The notes under the pieces: generated by a model
Database searches by the model: none
Told to the model about the DNA's origin: nothing
The model's input: only the letters and a program-made list of their open reading frames with translations
Translations under genes and position numbers: made by a program
Source of the DNA: Coniferiporia sulphurascens
Lineage: Eukaryota > Basidiomycota > Agaricomycetes > Hymenochaetales > Hymenochaetaceae
Reading direction: 5' to 3'
Assembly: GCA_002794785.1 (NCBI GenBank)
Contig: NBBA01000002.1
Span: 1,798,001-1,862,000 of the forward strand
DNA: 64,000 nucleotides
Shown here: positions 12,242-23,384 of the stretch, in pieces
How positions within the stretch are numbered: the first letter of the stretch is position 1
How the letters are laid out: each line of letters starts with the position of its first letter

Positions 12242-14919
12242 TTACCCTGGTGTTCCGTACGTGAGGGGAGCGACAAAGGCCAGCATCAAAATCATCGCGA
12301 CCATGACTACCATGACAGCAACAAACGCTTTGGATCCGATGTCGGAATATTGCGTCGGTCTCAAGCGGGTCGTGCGACCACGAATAGATATTGGGTAATT
12401 GATTGTCTCGGACATCACGAAGTTAAGCACTGCGCCCGCAACAAGTGCCGAGAAAAGATGCGCAGGGAGGTAGTGATGGACGAAGAGTTGCCTGTTCATC
12501 AGGAAGAAAGGGAAATAATGGGTTGCCCATCCGAGAAGGAACAAACCAGCATTGTTCCAAAGGCGGTTGCGAACGGCTGCGGAAACATATCACTTTTAGT
12601 AGGAGTTATAGGGCTTTGTGTATGACGTACGATCAGGGATGGGTTCTATCCCTCTTCTTCTTGCCAATAAATCTGCGCCAAGGATTCCTACGTATATCGA
12701 CAGCGCGATGGTGCAAGTCCACCAAGAAACGATGTTTCCGATCATATAAATCTGACGCTGGTCCTTGCCGTCTGTCCAGAAGCTGATACCACTGATAAGG
12801 AAGGGCCAATTTATCGGGTTGCTAGCGTATGGATGGGATGCAGTGAGACCAGCATTGTGTTGAAGCATAAGGAGCTGCAGTTCCGCAAACTTCTTGAAAA
12901 AATTTCGCTTCTTAGGCTCCTTCGCCACGACAGCAGACGTCCGACGCTTGTAATCTTCTTCATCCTCTGCTGCGATAAGTGAGTCGACATACCACGTTGC
13001 CGTTTTTTCCTGTGCATTCTTATTCCCGTTGATCTCCTGCTGCTTAAAGGCCCAGTCCGGAAGAGGTTTTTTGTGGGTCCACATTGAGACACGAGTCGGG
13101 ACGTGGATGAGACGGAAGTAACCAGACTTGGTCTTCCATTCCTGGCCGTCGTGGGCGTCAATGATGCTCAATTGGAAAAGTGTATCGTTGTATCGGGAAT
13201 TGTCATCTTTCGGCCAAGTCGTAAATTCCTGGTTTGTGGGCATGTGCGGCGATGCAACATCATGTGTGAGGAGGAAGGTCTGCGTATTCACATGGAGAAG
13301 CTGGAAGACATCGTCATGATTAACGATGCGGCCGCGACCTGTAGCAGGCAGGGCCTTCGTCGGAATAATCTGCCAGTTGTTGTTCGTGTCATTGTGACCA
13401 TAACCAGTCACCTGCTGGCCTGCATTGGACCCGCCTTTAAAGAGATACCTCAGAAAAAATCCCTTGAAAAAACGCACCCTGCGAGCTGATACGCCCATCT
13501 TCATATTTAAGCGGGTAATGCTCTTTGTGCGAGTGCAAGAAAACTTTCGTTTCCTTGTGTTTCATCGTGATAGTGTCATAATAGCGGATCTCTGTGAAAA
13601 AATATTAGGCATTGTTAAGCAGTATCATATCCGATGCTAACCGTGACTGTTGAGAAGCATTTCATTGCCGAGCAAGGTCTCCTGGAAGGCCGGGCTCATG
13701 AACGAATCACCCGCACCGGAGTAAGGTAGTGTTGCAAAATGAACCCAGAAAAATGATAGATAAACAATTATGGGAACAATGATGAGGCCAATCGCCCGCG
13801 CAATGAAATGACGAGTAAAATGCTCCTGTAGTAACACAGCAATTAGAATGTGACTTGCATGCTACGTGTCAGAACGAACCATGGAGTAGCCCTTTTTTAT
13901 GTCAAGCAAGTCCCAAAGATCGACGAGAACAGCAGCTCCAATGGTGAAAAAGATCAGTATACCATTTATCTTGCTGCCCAGACAACAGGCAAGACAGACG
14001 CCTGTGGAAATTAGCCATGTCCACCATTCAGTAGAAAACTCGCTGTGATACAATTAGACAATACAACGACAAACGAAGAACGGATTTGCTCACTTGTATC
14101 GCAGTTTCCTGAAACGAATGTATGTGTAGGTGGTCAATGCAGTGAAGAAAATTAGCTGGGCGTCCAGGAGGATGAGCCGGTCTTGTGCGATGTGTCCGTT
14201 GTCTGGACGCAACATTTCTCAAAGGCAACTCTACATGCGAAATTCAAGTATAGCGCACCGAGCAAAATAAGTAGAGCAGAAAAAGCCGCAATAATAGTCG
14301 AGTACCCGCTCTCCTTCATTATCGCATAAACAACAGGGACCGTGAGTGCACCCAAGGTCGCAGGTAACGCCCGAAGTCCGATGTAAGGAACGTGATTCTC
14401 CGTGTAACTATCCCCAATATTTTCGAAGTTGAAATTTCCATCAAAACCGGCGAACCAACCCGCAGCGCCGAACATCATTTTCGCAAAAGGAGGGTGAACG
14501 TCGAAGTAGTATTCTCCACGAATGTAGTATGCAGCAAATTTGCCGAAGTGCACTTCGTCGAAGCTACACATATTTATGAGCAAATGTACGAGTACGCCGA
14601 GTTCTGCGAGTCAAACACTAACACTACCTCGTCCGGGTTGTTGATTTTGTAGAAACGCGTAAGAAACGCGAGGGCAGTCAGCGCAGCAGCAACAAGTATG
14701 TTTGTCCTGCTTGATTCAGTGGCTGTTTGCAAGTTCCCTCTCTGTATAAAAGCCTTTAGTTCGGAAGCGCTGGACGCGTCGCAGCGCACGCGCACACACC
14801 TGATTGTACGCCGCGACATAGCGATCACGCTCATCTGGATCGGCTTCGGAAGAACGAGTACTGCCGCTGTGTGCAGACGTCGCAACAGTGCGTCGACGAG
14901 TGCCGACAAGCGGGTCCAT
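12242..14919 (-). CDS. PMT4: Dolichyl-phosphate-mannose protein O-mannosyltransferase, Pmt4 subfamily
   Basis: ER membrane enzyme that moves mannose from dolichyl phosphate to Ser/Thr of secretory proteins. The N-terminus MDPLVGTRRRTV leads through one intron (TACAG acceptor before GGGAACTTG) into a first membrane helix and the catalytic loop FDEVHFGKFAAYYI with HPPFAKMM, including the Asp-Glu pair needed for activity. FENIGDSYTEN and RALPATLGALTVP fit the Pmt4 branch better than Pmt1 or Pmt2. The luminal MIR region (about 13000-13500, GYGHNDTNNNWQI, HDDVFQLLHVNT) is followed by C-terminal helices with HHYLPAHLFSALVAG. The stop is TAA at 12242-12244. Start at 14919 is preferred; an upstream TTG extension lacks an ATG. 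It is divergent from PRP4. Confidence 0.92.
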
Positions 14920-15168
14920 CGCTGGCCAAAACGCGGGTGATGGCAAGTGGTGGTGGTGGAAGACCGAGTGGCGACGTGTAACTTTTGGGTCCGGACTTTA
15001 GGCGACGTCTCCACGGACACGCTTAGGCCACCGAGCCCAAACAAGTATGTTCTTATGTAAACAGCGTGGATCACCGTATTCACGGTTGTAGCTGCTCACC
15101 TTCACGGGTAGTTTCTGCAGCCTGCTCGTCGTTCGTTTGTCGTCTTCGGCACCGTCTACTCGTTCACA

Positions 15169-17098
15169 ATGTCGGAACTCACCTTGGACACGCTGATGGA
15201 CGAGGGTGGCTACGGAGAACGTGCTCGGACAGAGAACCAGGCATTGCTCGATGAGCTCGAGAGGAAAAAGAAAGCCAGAAGCATGGCCGTCCCAACTGAC
15301 GACGGACGCGTTCGTGCACGGCTTCGCGAAATCGGAGAGCCTATCACCCTGTTCGGAGAGCGGGCAAGTTCTCGCACACTACGCTCCTTGTTATTTGCTT
15401 ACTGTTGTATAGCCGGCCGACCGTCGAGATCGACTAATTTATGTCCTTTCCCAAATAAATGCCGCGCGAGGCGATACTTCACCCGCGTTAGAAAGCGAGT
15501 CAGAGTCGGAGGATGAGGACGAAGCGGTGAATGACCTCAACAACAATCCAAGCCAGTTTGCTAACACATTTCTGCCATAGGTGGAGGAGTTCTATACGCC
15601 AGGGTCGATTGAGCTCCTCGACGCGCGACGACGCATAGCAGAATTCTCGCTGCCCAGGTCACAGTTTCGCTCACAATAGGCTCAACTAGGTGCTTACTTC
15701 TTTCCTGTGCTTTACATCCGCTTTACAGAGCTCAAAAGCGGGTCGCCCAACAGCGCATAGAGAGCAAAATGCCCTTGAGACAGTTAATAGATATTCGGAA
15801 AAAGGTGTTCAATGAAGTCAAAGTCAGTCTTTCCTAACAACCCCCCGGATGCGCAAACGTTCCGGTTGTCTTACAATTATTGCATAGAGCTTCACAAACA
15901 TGGGATCGCAAATCGGCGACGAGCGACCGATTTCCATAGTGCGCTTTTCCCCCAACAGCCAGATCCTTGCGACCGGCAGCTGGTCAGGCGGTGTGAAGCT
16001 CTGGGGCGTACCTTCATGTACCCTATCTCGTACTCTCCAAGGTCCGCATACATCCTCCTGTCAGAGACATTACTGAGCGATTTGACAGGGCATGGCGATC
16101 GCGTCGGAGGACTGGCTTGGCATCCGCAAGCAACCCTATCCCAAAGCGAAGATGCAGTAAACCTCGTCAGCGGGGCTGGAGATTTCAACCTCCATCTGTG
16201 GTCTCTAAACAGGTACACTTTCACTCCCACACGTCGTTTGAACATAGTATTGACGGACACCCCCAACCCCCCAGTGATGCGCCTTTAGCTACTCTAAAGG
16301 GGCACGAAGGGCGCGTCTGTCGTACGGCATTCCATCCATCCGGTAACTACGTCGCAAGCGCCAGCTTCGACACTTCATGGCGCCTCTGGGACGTACCGAC
16401 GCAAAAAGAACTACTCCTCCAGGAAGGACATTCGCGAGAAGTCTACTCGGTAGAATTCCAGGAAGACGGAGCCCTGATCGCCTCAGGGTACAGTACCCGT
16501 TCCGAACGTCCCGGTAGAGCAGCACTAAATCATTATCTCCAACAGAGGCCTCGACGCCATCGGACGAGTCTGGGATCTCCGGACCGGAAGAACAGCAATG
16601 GTTCTGGACGGCCACGTCCAAGGCATCTACAGCATAGCCTTCTCCCCCAACGGCTACCAAATCGCAACAGGAGCCGGGGACGACACGATCCGCATATGGG
16701 ACATGCGGTCCCTAAAAGCGCTCTACACAATCCCCGCACACCGCTCGAACGTCTCCGACGTCCGCTTCTTCCGTTCCTCCGACCTCCCCACACACATCAA
16801 AGGGGACGTCGAAATGAAAGACCCCGCCTTAAACGACGACGAATCGGGCGACGGCCCGACAAGCGACAGCGCCGACAGAGAGCAGGAGAAGCACTACCGT
16901 TCGGGTCTGTACTTCGTCAGCGCAGGGTACGACGGACTCGTGAAACTCTGGAGTGCCGACGACTGGCAGCTATTACGGACGCTTACGACCGACGCTGGGA
17001 AAGTCATGTCCGTCGACCTCACCGGCGACGGCAAGTACTTAGTCTCTGGCACATATAATCGTAATTTCCAGTTGTATGAACCTGAAATTGCTGTATAA
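15169..17098 (+). CDS. PRP4: U4/U6 snRNP protein Prp4 (WD40 splicing factor)
   Basis: Component of the U4/U6-U5 tri-snRNP needed for spliceosome assembly. The N-terminus starts at MSELTLDTLMDEGGYG and carries the splicing-factor motif RARLREIGEPITLFGERPADRRDRL, formed by splicing out 15364-15412. An acidic stretch and a basic helix (IESKMPLRQLIDIRKKV) follow. WD40 repeats fill the rest: SGGVKLWGV, GAGDFNLHLWSL, ASFDTSWRLWDV, RVWDLRTGR, GAGDDTIRIWDM, AGYDGLVKLW and a final GTYNRNFQLYEPEIAV. One repeat is interrupted by an acidic insert with Asp/Glu/Ser (about 16800-16890). The stop is TAA at 17096-17098. The 3' end converges on MBP1 with only 146 bases between stops. Confidence 0.95.
15364..15412 (+). 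other. GC-AG intron in PRP4
   Basis: A 49-base intron running GCAAGT..GTATAG with a CTTAC branch-like site. Removing it joins GGAGAGCGG to CCGGCCGAC and restores the conserved GER-PADRR motif. The only GT nearby would break the frame. Confidence 0.85.
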
Positions 17099-17244
17099 CA
17101 CTATAACTGATAAATGACTGGTAATACAAGTGTGGTTGCAGTAATTGCGATAGGACAATTACGGCGGGACGGGAAGCAAAGGGACAATACCCTTGGCCCG
17201 ATTAAATAGTACTGAACACACAGGATCTCGGAGTCACAGGACGA

Positions 17245-20225
17245 CTACCGCGCCTCACTAACTTTCTGCATGAAACCGGAGACCCGACCGATGTCGATTA
17301 TCTGCGACTCGCTTTCGACGGCAATGAGCAAATCGTCTAGCATCTGCATAAACGATAGATATTTCAGTACGATATTCCAGACGAAGGCGAGCAAATGCAG
17401 TTTCTTACATCCTCGACCCTGTCGATAGCTATCCCCGTACACAAAGCTACGATCTTCTTGCACTGATACTCTTTCTCGGCACTGGCACCGTGCAAGCCCT
17501 GTAACCGTACCTCCAGCACTTTTTTGATTCGATCCTGGAACACCTTCATCCGCCGTAACTTTATCAGACTCGCCAACGAGTTCGTCGCCGGCAACGGCGG
17601 CTCATTAGAAAAGTCGATATTACTCGCCGGAGGCACCGCCGGTTGAGCATTCCTGAAAGCAAAAGACATATTCGGGTCAACCGTAATCGGATTGCCGGTA
17701 GCGTCCGTGCGAATCGACCAATCCAAGTCGTCCTCAGCAAGCAAAGCCTTCTCGATATTGCGTACACGCTGTGCGACCTGGTCCAGCTCCCCTCGTCTCT
17801 GCTTCCAGTGCTCAATCTGCTTTCTTTGCTCGGCGAGTTCCCGAGTCGCCGCGCGCACGTGCGCGTTCGTCACATCGTACGCGTCCTGTTTCGACTTGAT
17901 TTCTGCTGCGAAATCCGTGCTAAGTTTTTGAATCATAGCCGTAAGGTCTTGGGAGGTCTCGGGTAAGCCAGAAGTCTGACAAAAATCAATGTATTTGACA
18001 ACGTACCCGCAATCGCGTCCTGACTTTTCTGAACGGGTACAGAAGGACCCGAGCGGAGAGCAGTTACCAAGTCTTCAGCTTTAGGACCGGCCGAGAGCTC
18101 CTTTCACTATTCTTAGCGAGAACAACAACCAAGACAACATATATGCTCACCTCGGGTTCCACACCAAAGTCACCAGGTCGCAAACCAAGCTTGTTAGATA
18201 ATATTCGATTCGCACCTACATCTAACAAAGTCCGAACAAGACCTCTATTTCCGACCCGAGCAGCGACATTCAAAGTCGTGTCGCCATGCTCGTCTTGGAG
18301 ATCTACTATACTGCGGAAATCAGCGCCTTCGTGCTGGGCAATCCAACTCAGAACGCCCTCCAAATAATAGCGCGCGAAAGGTGCCCGGCCCTTGACACCT
18401 GCCGTTAGCGCCGCGTGATGTAACACGGAGCGTTTGGCTGTGTCAATCGTTCGGATCGACGGGTAGAGCACTTCAAGGAGTGCGGGGAAAGTTTGTTCGT
18501 CATAATTGTGTGTCGACAGGACCGACCTTATCAAAGGCGTTTCGCCTTGATAGTTGCCTCGGAAAACATCCGCGCCATTTGCAACCAGAGCCTTCACCGT
18601 CTTCAAGCGTGCCAGCGAAGCAGCAAGATGTAGTGGTGAATGTCCCAGATCATCTATGACTACATCCCAATCAATAGTTTGGTTAACAGCTTGTTCCGGG
18701 GCGAGCCCGACAGACGCGTCTCGTATTAAATTAAGCACGAAGGACGCGTCATCCCCTTGGCATATCGCTACCATAACTGCGCTCCGCCTCGAATTCTTTA
18801 AAGGCTCGATCTTATCGCCGTTTCTCGGATATGGAGGTTTGTTAGAAAGACGAACGGCGCGGTTATCAAAGGCAGCACCGTTAGCAGGTCGGCCGTCGTT
18901 CAGCATTGGCGAAGTGCTGTCGGGGTGAAACGAGCCGTTGGACTGGGGTTGGGGAGTTGATGTTTGAGTCCGCGGCTGGTTCATAGAGTGAATTGCAGCC
19001 TGAATCTGCGAATTTAGCTGTAGTTCCGTGCCTGATTGCAAGGGGTCCGTCCGAGCACGTTTAGTCGGAGACGGCTCGTCGCCGCCGTTGATGCGACTAT
19101 CGCTAGCCGCAGTTGGAGGCCGACTACCGTCCACGGTGGCAAAATCCGCCAAAGAGCCCGATTGCGAGGCCAGCGGCATAGACTCCTCCGCATCTTGCCC
19201 ACTCGCCAACCTAAGCGAATCCAGCTCGCTATCCGTACGCGTCCTCTTCAGCGTAGGCTGGGGTTGCGGTGCGCCAGATGGCATTGGTTGCGAAGAATGG
19301 AAGCCCGGGAGGAGACCTGGATAGTAGTTATTACCCGCATTACCTGCAGAGCCGGAGCGAGCCAAGAGGGACGATGTGGAAGGTGTGAAGAGGCCCTGTG
19401 CGCGGCCCTGGTTAAGGAGACGCAGGGCAGAGCCGGGCATAATGGGAGCTGGACCAAGTTGACTAGGGGATAGTGCGGGGGAGTACGAGTTTGACGTACT
19501 GATATTGGGATACGAGGCAGAGGCAGATAAAGGTCGCGGGACGTTCAGACCGGCAAAGTTTGGCAGCGAGTTGGGGAGCCCGCCCATTCCTTGTTGGCTC
19601 GGGGTGAAATCAAAGAGGGGCGACAAGAGGGAGCCGATTCCGTATTGAATTGCAAGTTCCCGTCCGCGCTCCAACGGTATCCTACCAGCACGCATAAGCA
19701 TTTGAACATCAATACAAGCAGGTCTGAGCAACGACACGAGCAGGACGGTCGACGTCGGGGGAACCAGCCGCACACGCTATGCGAGACAAATTGACCGCGC
19801 TCGGGAGGGCCATGCACCACTAAACATACTCCAGCGACTCACCAAGTTCCTTGATATTTTCCATAACCCCCCTGGACAATCTCATGCTTTCCGGGGAGGA
19901 TCTCCTTTTCGAGTATCTTCGTGCGGCGGCCCTTGTCCACGCCCGCCACCTTCAGAATCTGCGTAGCATTGACGAACGAGTCCGCCCTCCTGCGCATGAC
20001 AGCAATACCGCGGACCATGCATTCATAGACCTAACCCACGAAACAAGACAGAAAGGCGGGACGAGGGGGCAAGCATCGAGCGTGTCAGGGTACCGTGACG
20101 CGACCGTGTTTCGGAGACGAGGGAGACGCGCGTCGGGGAGCGCTACTCACCTGGACGGACGAGTAGACGGCGTTGTATATTTTGACGGAGGCCTGTTGGC
20201 CCGAGGGGCGGGGTGCGCTCTGCAT
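17245..20225 (-). CDS. MBP1: APSES/KilA-N transcription factor, Mbp1-type MBF subunit with ankyrin repeats
   Basis: DNA-binding subunit of the MBF-type complex that drives G1/S genes through ACGCGT sites. The first exons encode [12 protein letters not shown], then [31 protein letters not shown], and [16 protein letters not shown], the APSES fold that recognises DNA (about residues 10-110). A long Ser/Pro/Asn-rich region follows, with two KRARTD-like basic patches. Ankyrin repeats appear near 18150-18700 ([36 protein letters not shown]), then a coiled coil (about 17700-17940) and a last exon ending QKVSEAR. The family is normally about 700-850 residues, which fits. Start [11 protein letters not shown] at 20225; no in-frame ATG lies further upstream in the open frame. 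Two ACGCGT boxes sit just upstream. Confidence 0.93.
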
Positions 20226-20273
20226 GGCGCGTGGGGACGCTTGTCGCTGTCGGCGACGACGAGCAGGGCCTTG

Positions 20274-20279
20274 ACGCGT
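20274..20279. promoter_or_regulatory. ACGCGT (MCB-like) box upstream of MBP1
   Basis: Exact MluI cell-cycle box, the target of MBF, about 50 bases upstream of the MBP1 start. The hexamer is not rare in this window, so function is only inferred. Confidence 0.35.
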
Positions 20280-20358
20280 GAAGGCCAAACAACTCCTAAC
20301 ACCTTTACCCTCGGGTTTGTCAGAATCTGGCCGGTTTCGGGAATTACATACTCAGAAC

Positions 20359-20364
20359 ACGCGT
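20359..20364. promoter_or_regulatory. Second ACGCGT box upstream of MBP1
   Basis: Lies in the 12-base palindrome AACACGCGTGTT, about 135 bases upstream of the MBP1 start codon and 85 bases from the first box. Suggests possible self-regulation by MBF. Confidence 0.4.
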
Positions 20365-21906
20365 GTTTGCGAGGAGCTCGGGCCGTAGGTAAAGTTCACT
20401 GGAGGCTTTTGCGGCGGTCGAGCACTGCTAACATTGATTGCCCAGTACGGGCGAGCCTTTAAATATCTCGGCGGCGATAACTTTTAAAAGCACTTCCGTA
20501 GCGAGGCCGGGGCCCGGATTCACACCACCTCAGTTATTCCTCTGGAGTAATTTTCGAAAGAGGCAATAAATCAATGGGAGACTCCCGTAATTTTGGGGAG
20601 GCGGAGAACTTATTTTAAAGTATCACTTGAGATCTGACAATGATTTTACTTGTAGAAATACACCAAACATACCTTTGCTCGCAGACAGAGCTGTACTTAT
20701 CCATACCTGTAAAATATCAGGTTGCTACTACCGATTACACAGGCCAGCATCCTGCCACAGACAAGTTCACTTTGGAATCTATGCGAAACCTGACAACTCA
20801 CGATCTTCCCCCTCCACATCAACCTACATAAGCTTAAAGTTCTTCTCCAGTACCACCCAAAACACAGACATTGAACTGAAAAACCTAAATCAAAACAAGC
20901 CAACGTTAAACTTTCCTCCGCCTCAGTTCTATTATAACAATTATTTCTGTTAGTCCGACGTATCGCACACCGTGAGGACCAGAAGGCCGTGTCTCAATTC
21001 CTTCAATTTCGCAGAAAAAAAGGCCCGCTCCAGAACATAGGTGGTAGCACAGCGAGTAACGGTCGTCAAGCCCTGCAAAACACTCGACACCGGTCCGGCC
21101 AAGGTGCGAATAGCCACAGAAGGATCTACGCACTCTGCATCTAGAAAACATCATGTGCAGGCATCCACAGTAGATATAGGGAACCAACACGCACAGCCTA
21201 GCAATACAAACAATATATATCGCTGGCGTGCTGCGCCTCCCCTCCACATAGCCCTATGAAGTTTGCGATTTATATCCTCGGAGTGCCCAAGCCACATTCA
21301 CCCGAAATTAGACCCCGCACACAGCCTCGGAATAGAGGCCCACAATCGTGTCGACTTGCATCGATATCCACGGCCAGGAGCGTTGCTCTCTCGACTGCGG
21401 TCTGATCCTAAGAAGCACCATTTAAAGAGTCAAGACGTGTTCGACTGGTTCCCACGACCGCGCCGGACGCTCCCAGGACCGGGAATGGAGTCCTAGAAAC
21501 GGCGACGGACGTCTGTACGTCAGTACTAGTAGAACGTACAAAAAAATGAAACTCGCCCACTAGCACTAGTACTGCTAGCGCTGAGGCACAAACGGACAAG
21601 TCAATCAACGATTCGCATTCCTCGCGCTAAGGAAAATGATAGGCTTGGCTTCTCAAAAAATAACGCGAGAACCAATATTGACGCTCAGTATAGAACGCGT
21701 TCCTGGCGAAGCACGCGTCTTCGCATCCTATAATAGCGTCAACGGGACTAAATAAGACCCGGATCGGGAGAAAGAGGCAGTTCCTGCCTGATTTGCCTCT
21801 AAAGCAACCATGGCAATCGACATGCCCATATTAATTGGGGTAGCAGACCGTTGACAGCCACAAAATGCCAAGACAAGACGCGAGGGCCTAGACACAGATC
21901 CGCCAA

Positions 21907-21930
21907 CGCAACGACGCAACGACGCAACGA
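21907..21930. repeat. Short tandem repeat, 3 x CGCAACGA
   Basis: Three perfect copies of an 8-base unit, followed within ten bases by two copies of CGCAAGT. Located in the 3.2 kb gene-free stretch. Confidence 0.8.
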
Positions 21931-23384
21931 CTGAATTCGCAAGTCGCAAGTCAATCGAATGAATGTATAGCCTCTCTGACAGGTTTCCCTTGATCCCCTC
22001 ATACCGACGCATTAAGCACCGACGAGCCATATCGGGCGCTTCGAAGGAAGCCTCCCCTTCCGGGTGGTATGCGCAGCAGGTCGTGGTAGCCCCGGGATAG
22101 CGGATGCCATCCCAGACTGTGTAGTGTCGGGGCACATCGGTAGACGTACAGACGAGCCGCTGTGCCTGTCCCCTATGTGGCGCAAAGACAGCCCGGATGA
22201 ATGCGCTTCCTCTCCTCCCGGGGCGGACTATAGCGGCGCCACCGGTGGCCCCGCGGTTGTCCATCTCGCAGCAAAGGAGGAACACGGAAGCCGGCGGGGG
22301 CCATGGCGTGGCAAAAAGGGACACCTCCGACGAAGGCTTCTTTTAATATAATATTTATGGCGCGGGGGAGCGGGGAAGGGGAGGGAGCTCTACCCCGCAT
22401 GCGTGTATTAATATCGGGTGGGGGACCTCGTGAACCACGATCATAAGGAAGTGAATAGAAAGGTGCGCGAAGAGGAAGGTCACAGGTAGCTGCATATATG
22501 TACGGCGCATAGATTGAAATGATGCGGCGACAATACTAGTATTTGATTTTGATCAAGCGAGGGAGCGAGTGACGTGTCCAGGACCAGCTTCTGTGCAGGG
22601 CGCGGTGGACGATAACGAGAGCAGTTTTACCAGGAAGCGAACTGGGAAGGCGAGTAGAGACAGGGGGAACAGCTTCTTTGGAGACTCGAGGCAGAAGTAG
22701 ATAAGAGACAGAAGGAGTCGGGCCGGGCGCGGACGGAAAAACAAACATTAGCCTGATATAGACTAGGGGGGACCTACAGGGAGACTGATGGCAGTGCTGA
22801 TCCCGGCTCGGGTGATCGGCGAAGCGCAGGTGGCGGTCGCCGAATGGTGACTATGTAGGCCCGAAGGACGGGGAAGCCCCTAACGGTCTCCTTCACAAAT
22901 GTCATATCAAGCTTCGATTCCCATAGCGGAATAGGCCGAGAAGGACGTCGGCGAATCCAGCGGCAGGCGGCCCCTGAAGGCCGAATCGGGTAGTGCCACG
23001 CGAGGGCAGATAGACTGACGTGAGACAGGGAAGCGAAGAGGCAGGGAGCAGTGACGACGTCCGTTGATGCGCCGCCGTCCGCGAGTCCTCTTTGCTGCTG
23101 GCCCCGGATTTTGCTGCGACTTGTTCCAGCCATCGTCCTCGTCGTCACCGTCGTCGTCGCCGCCGCCAGCTGCGATGGCCGGGTACGTGTGAGCCGAGTC
23201 CGAGTCCGAGTCTGCTGGAAACATCGCCCCGACCCTCCCGAATCCCGACACACGCAGTGTTCTCACATCTTTAATCTCGCCTGCTTGCCCTCCTTTTCTC
23301 TTTCTCTTTCTCCTCTCGCATGACCCTTATACTGCCTGTCCTCCTAGTGCTTCCACCCGCCCCGTCCCCGTCCCCTCACCCGGA

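Larger units (their letters stand above)
20226..23384. other. Large gene-free stretch between divergent MBP1 and kinase genes
   Basis: About 3.2 kb. Open frames up to roughly 180 codons exist on the minus strand (21728-22324) but show no known domain or splice-linked exons. Contents I can point to: the two MBP1 boxes, two further ACGCGT hexamers at 21695 and 21713, an 8-base tandem repeat at 21907-21930, and a CT-rich tract at about 23288-23318 that probably marks the kinase gene's start region. It may hold long 5' leaders or a non-coding RNA; neither can be shown here. Confidence 0.5.

Noticed and set aside
21728..22324. 198-codon minus-strand open frame in the gene-free interval
   Set aside because: It begins at a non-ATG codon, has no recognisable domain, no splice-linked neighbours and no codon bias like the real genes; could be revisited with RNA data.
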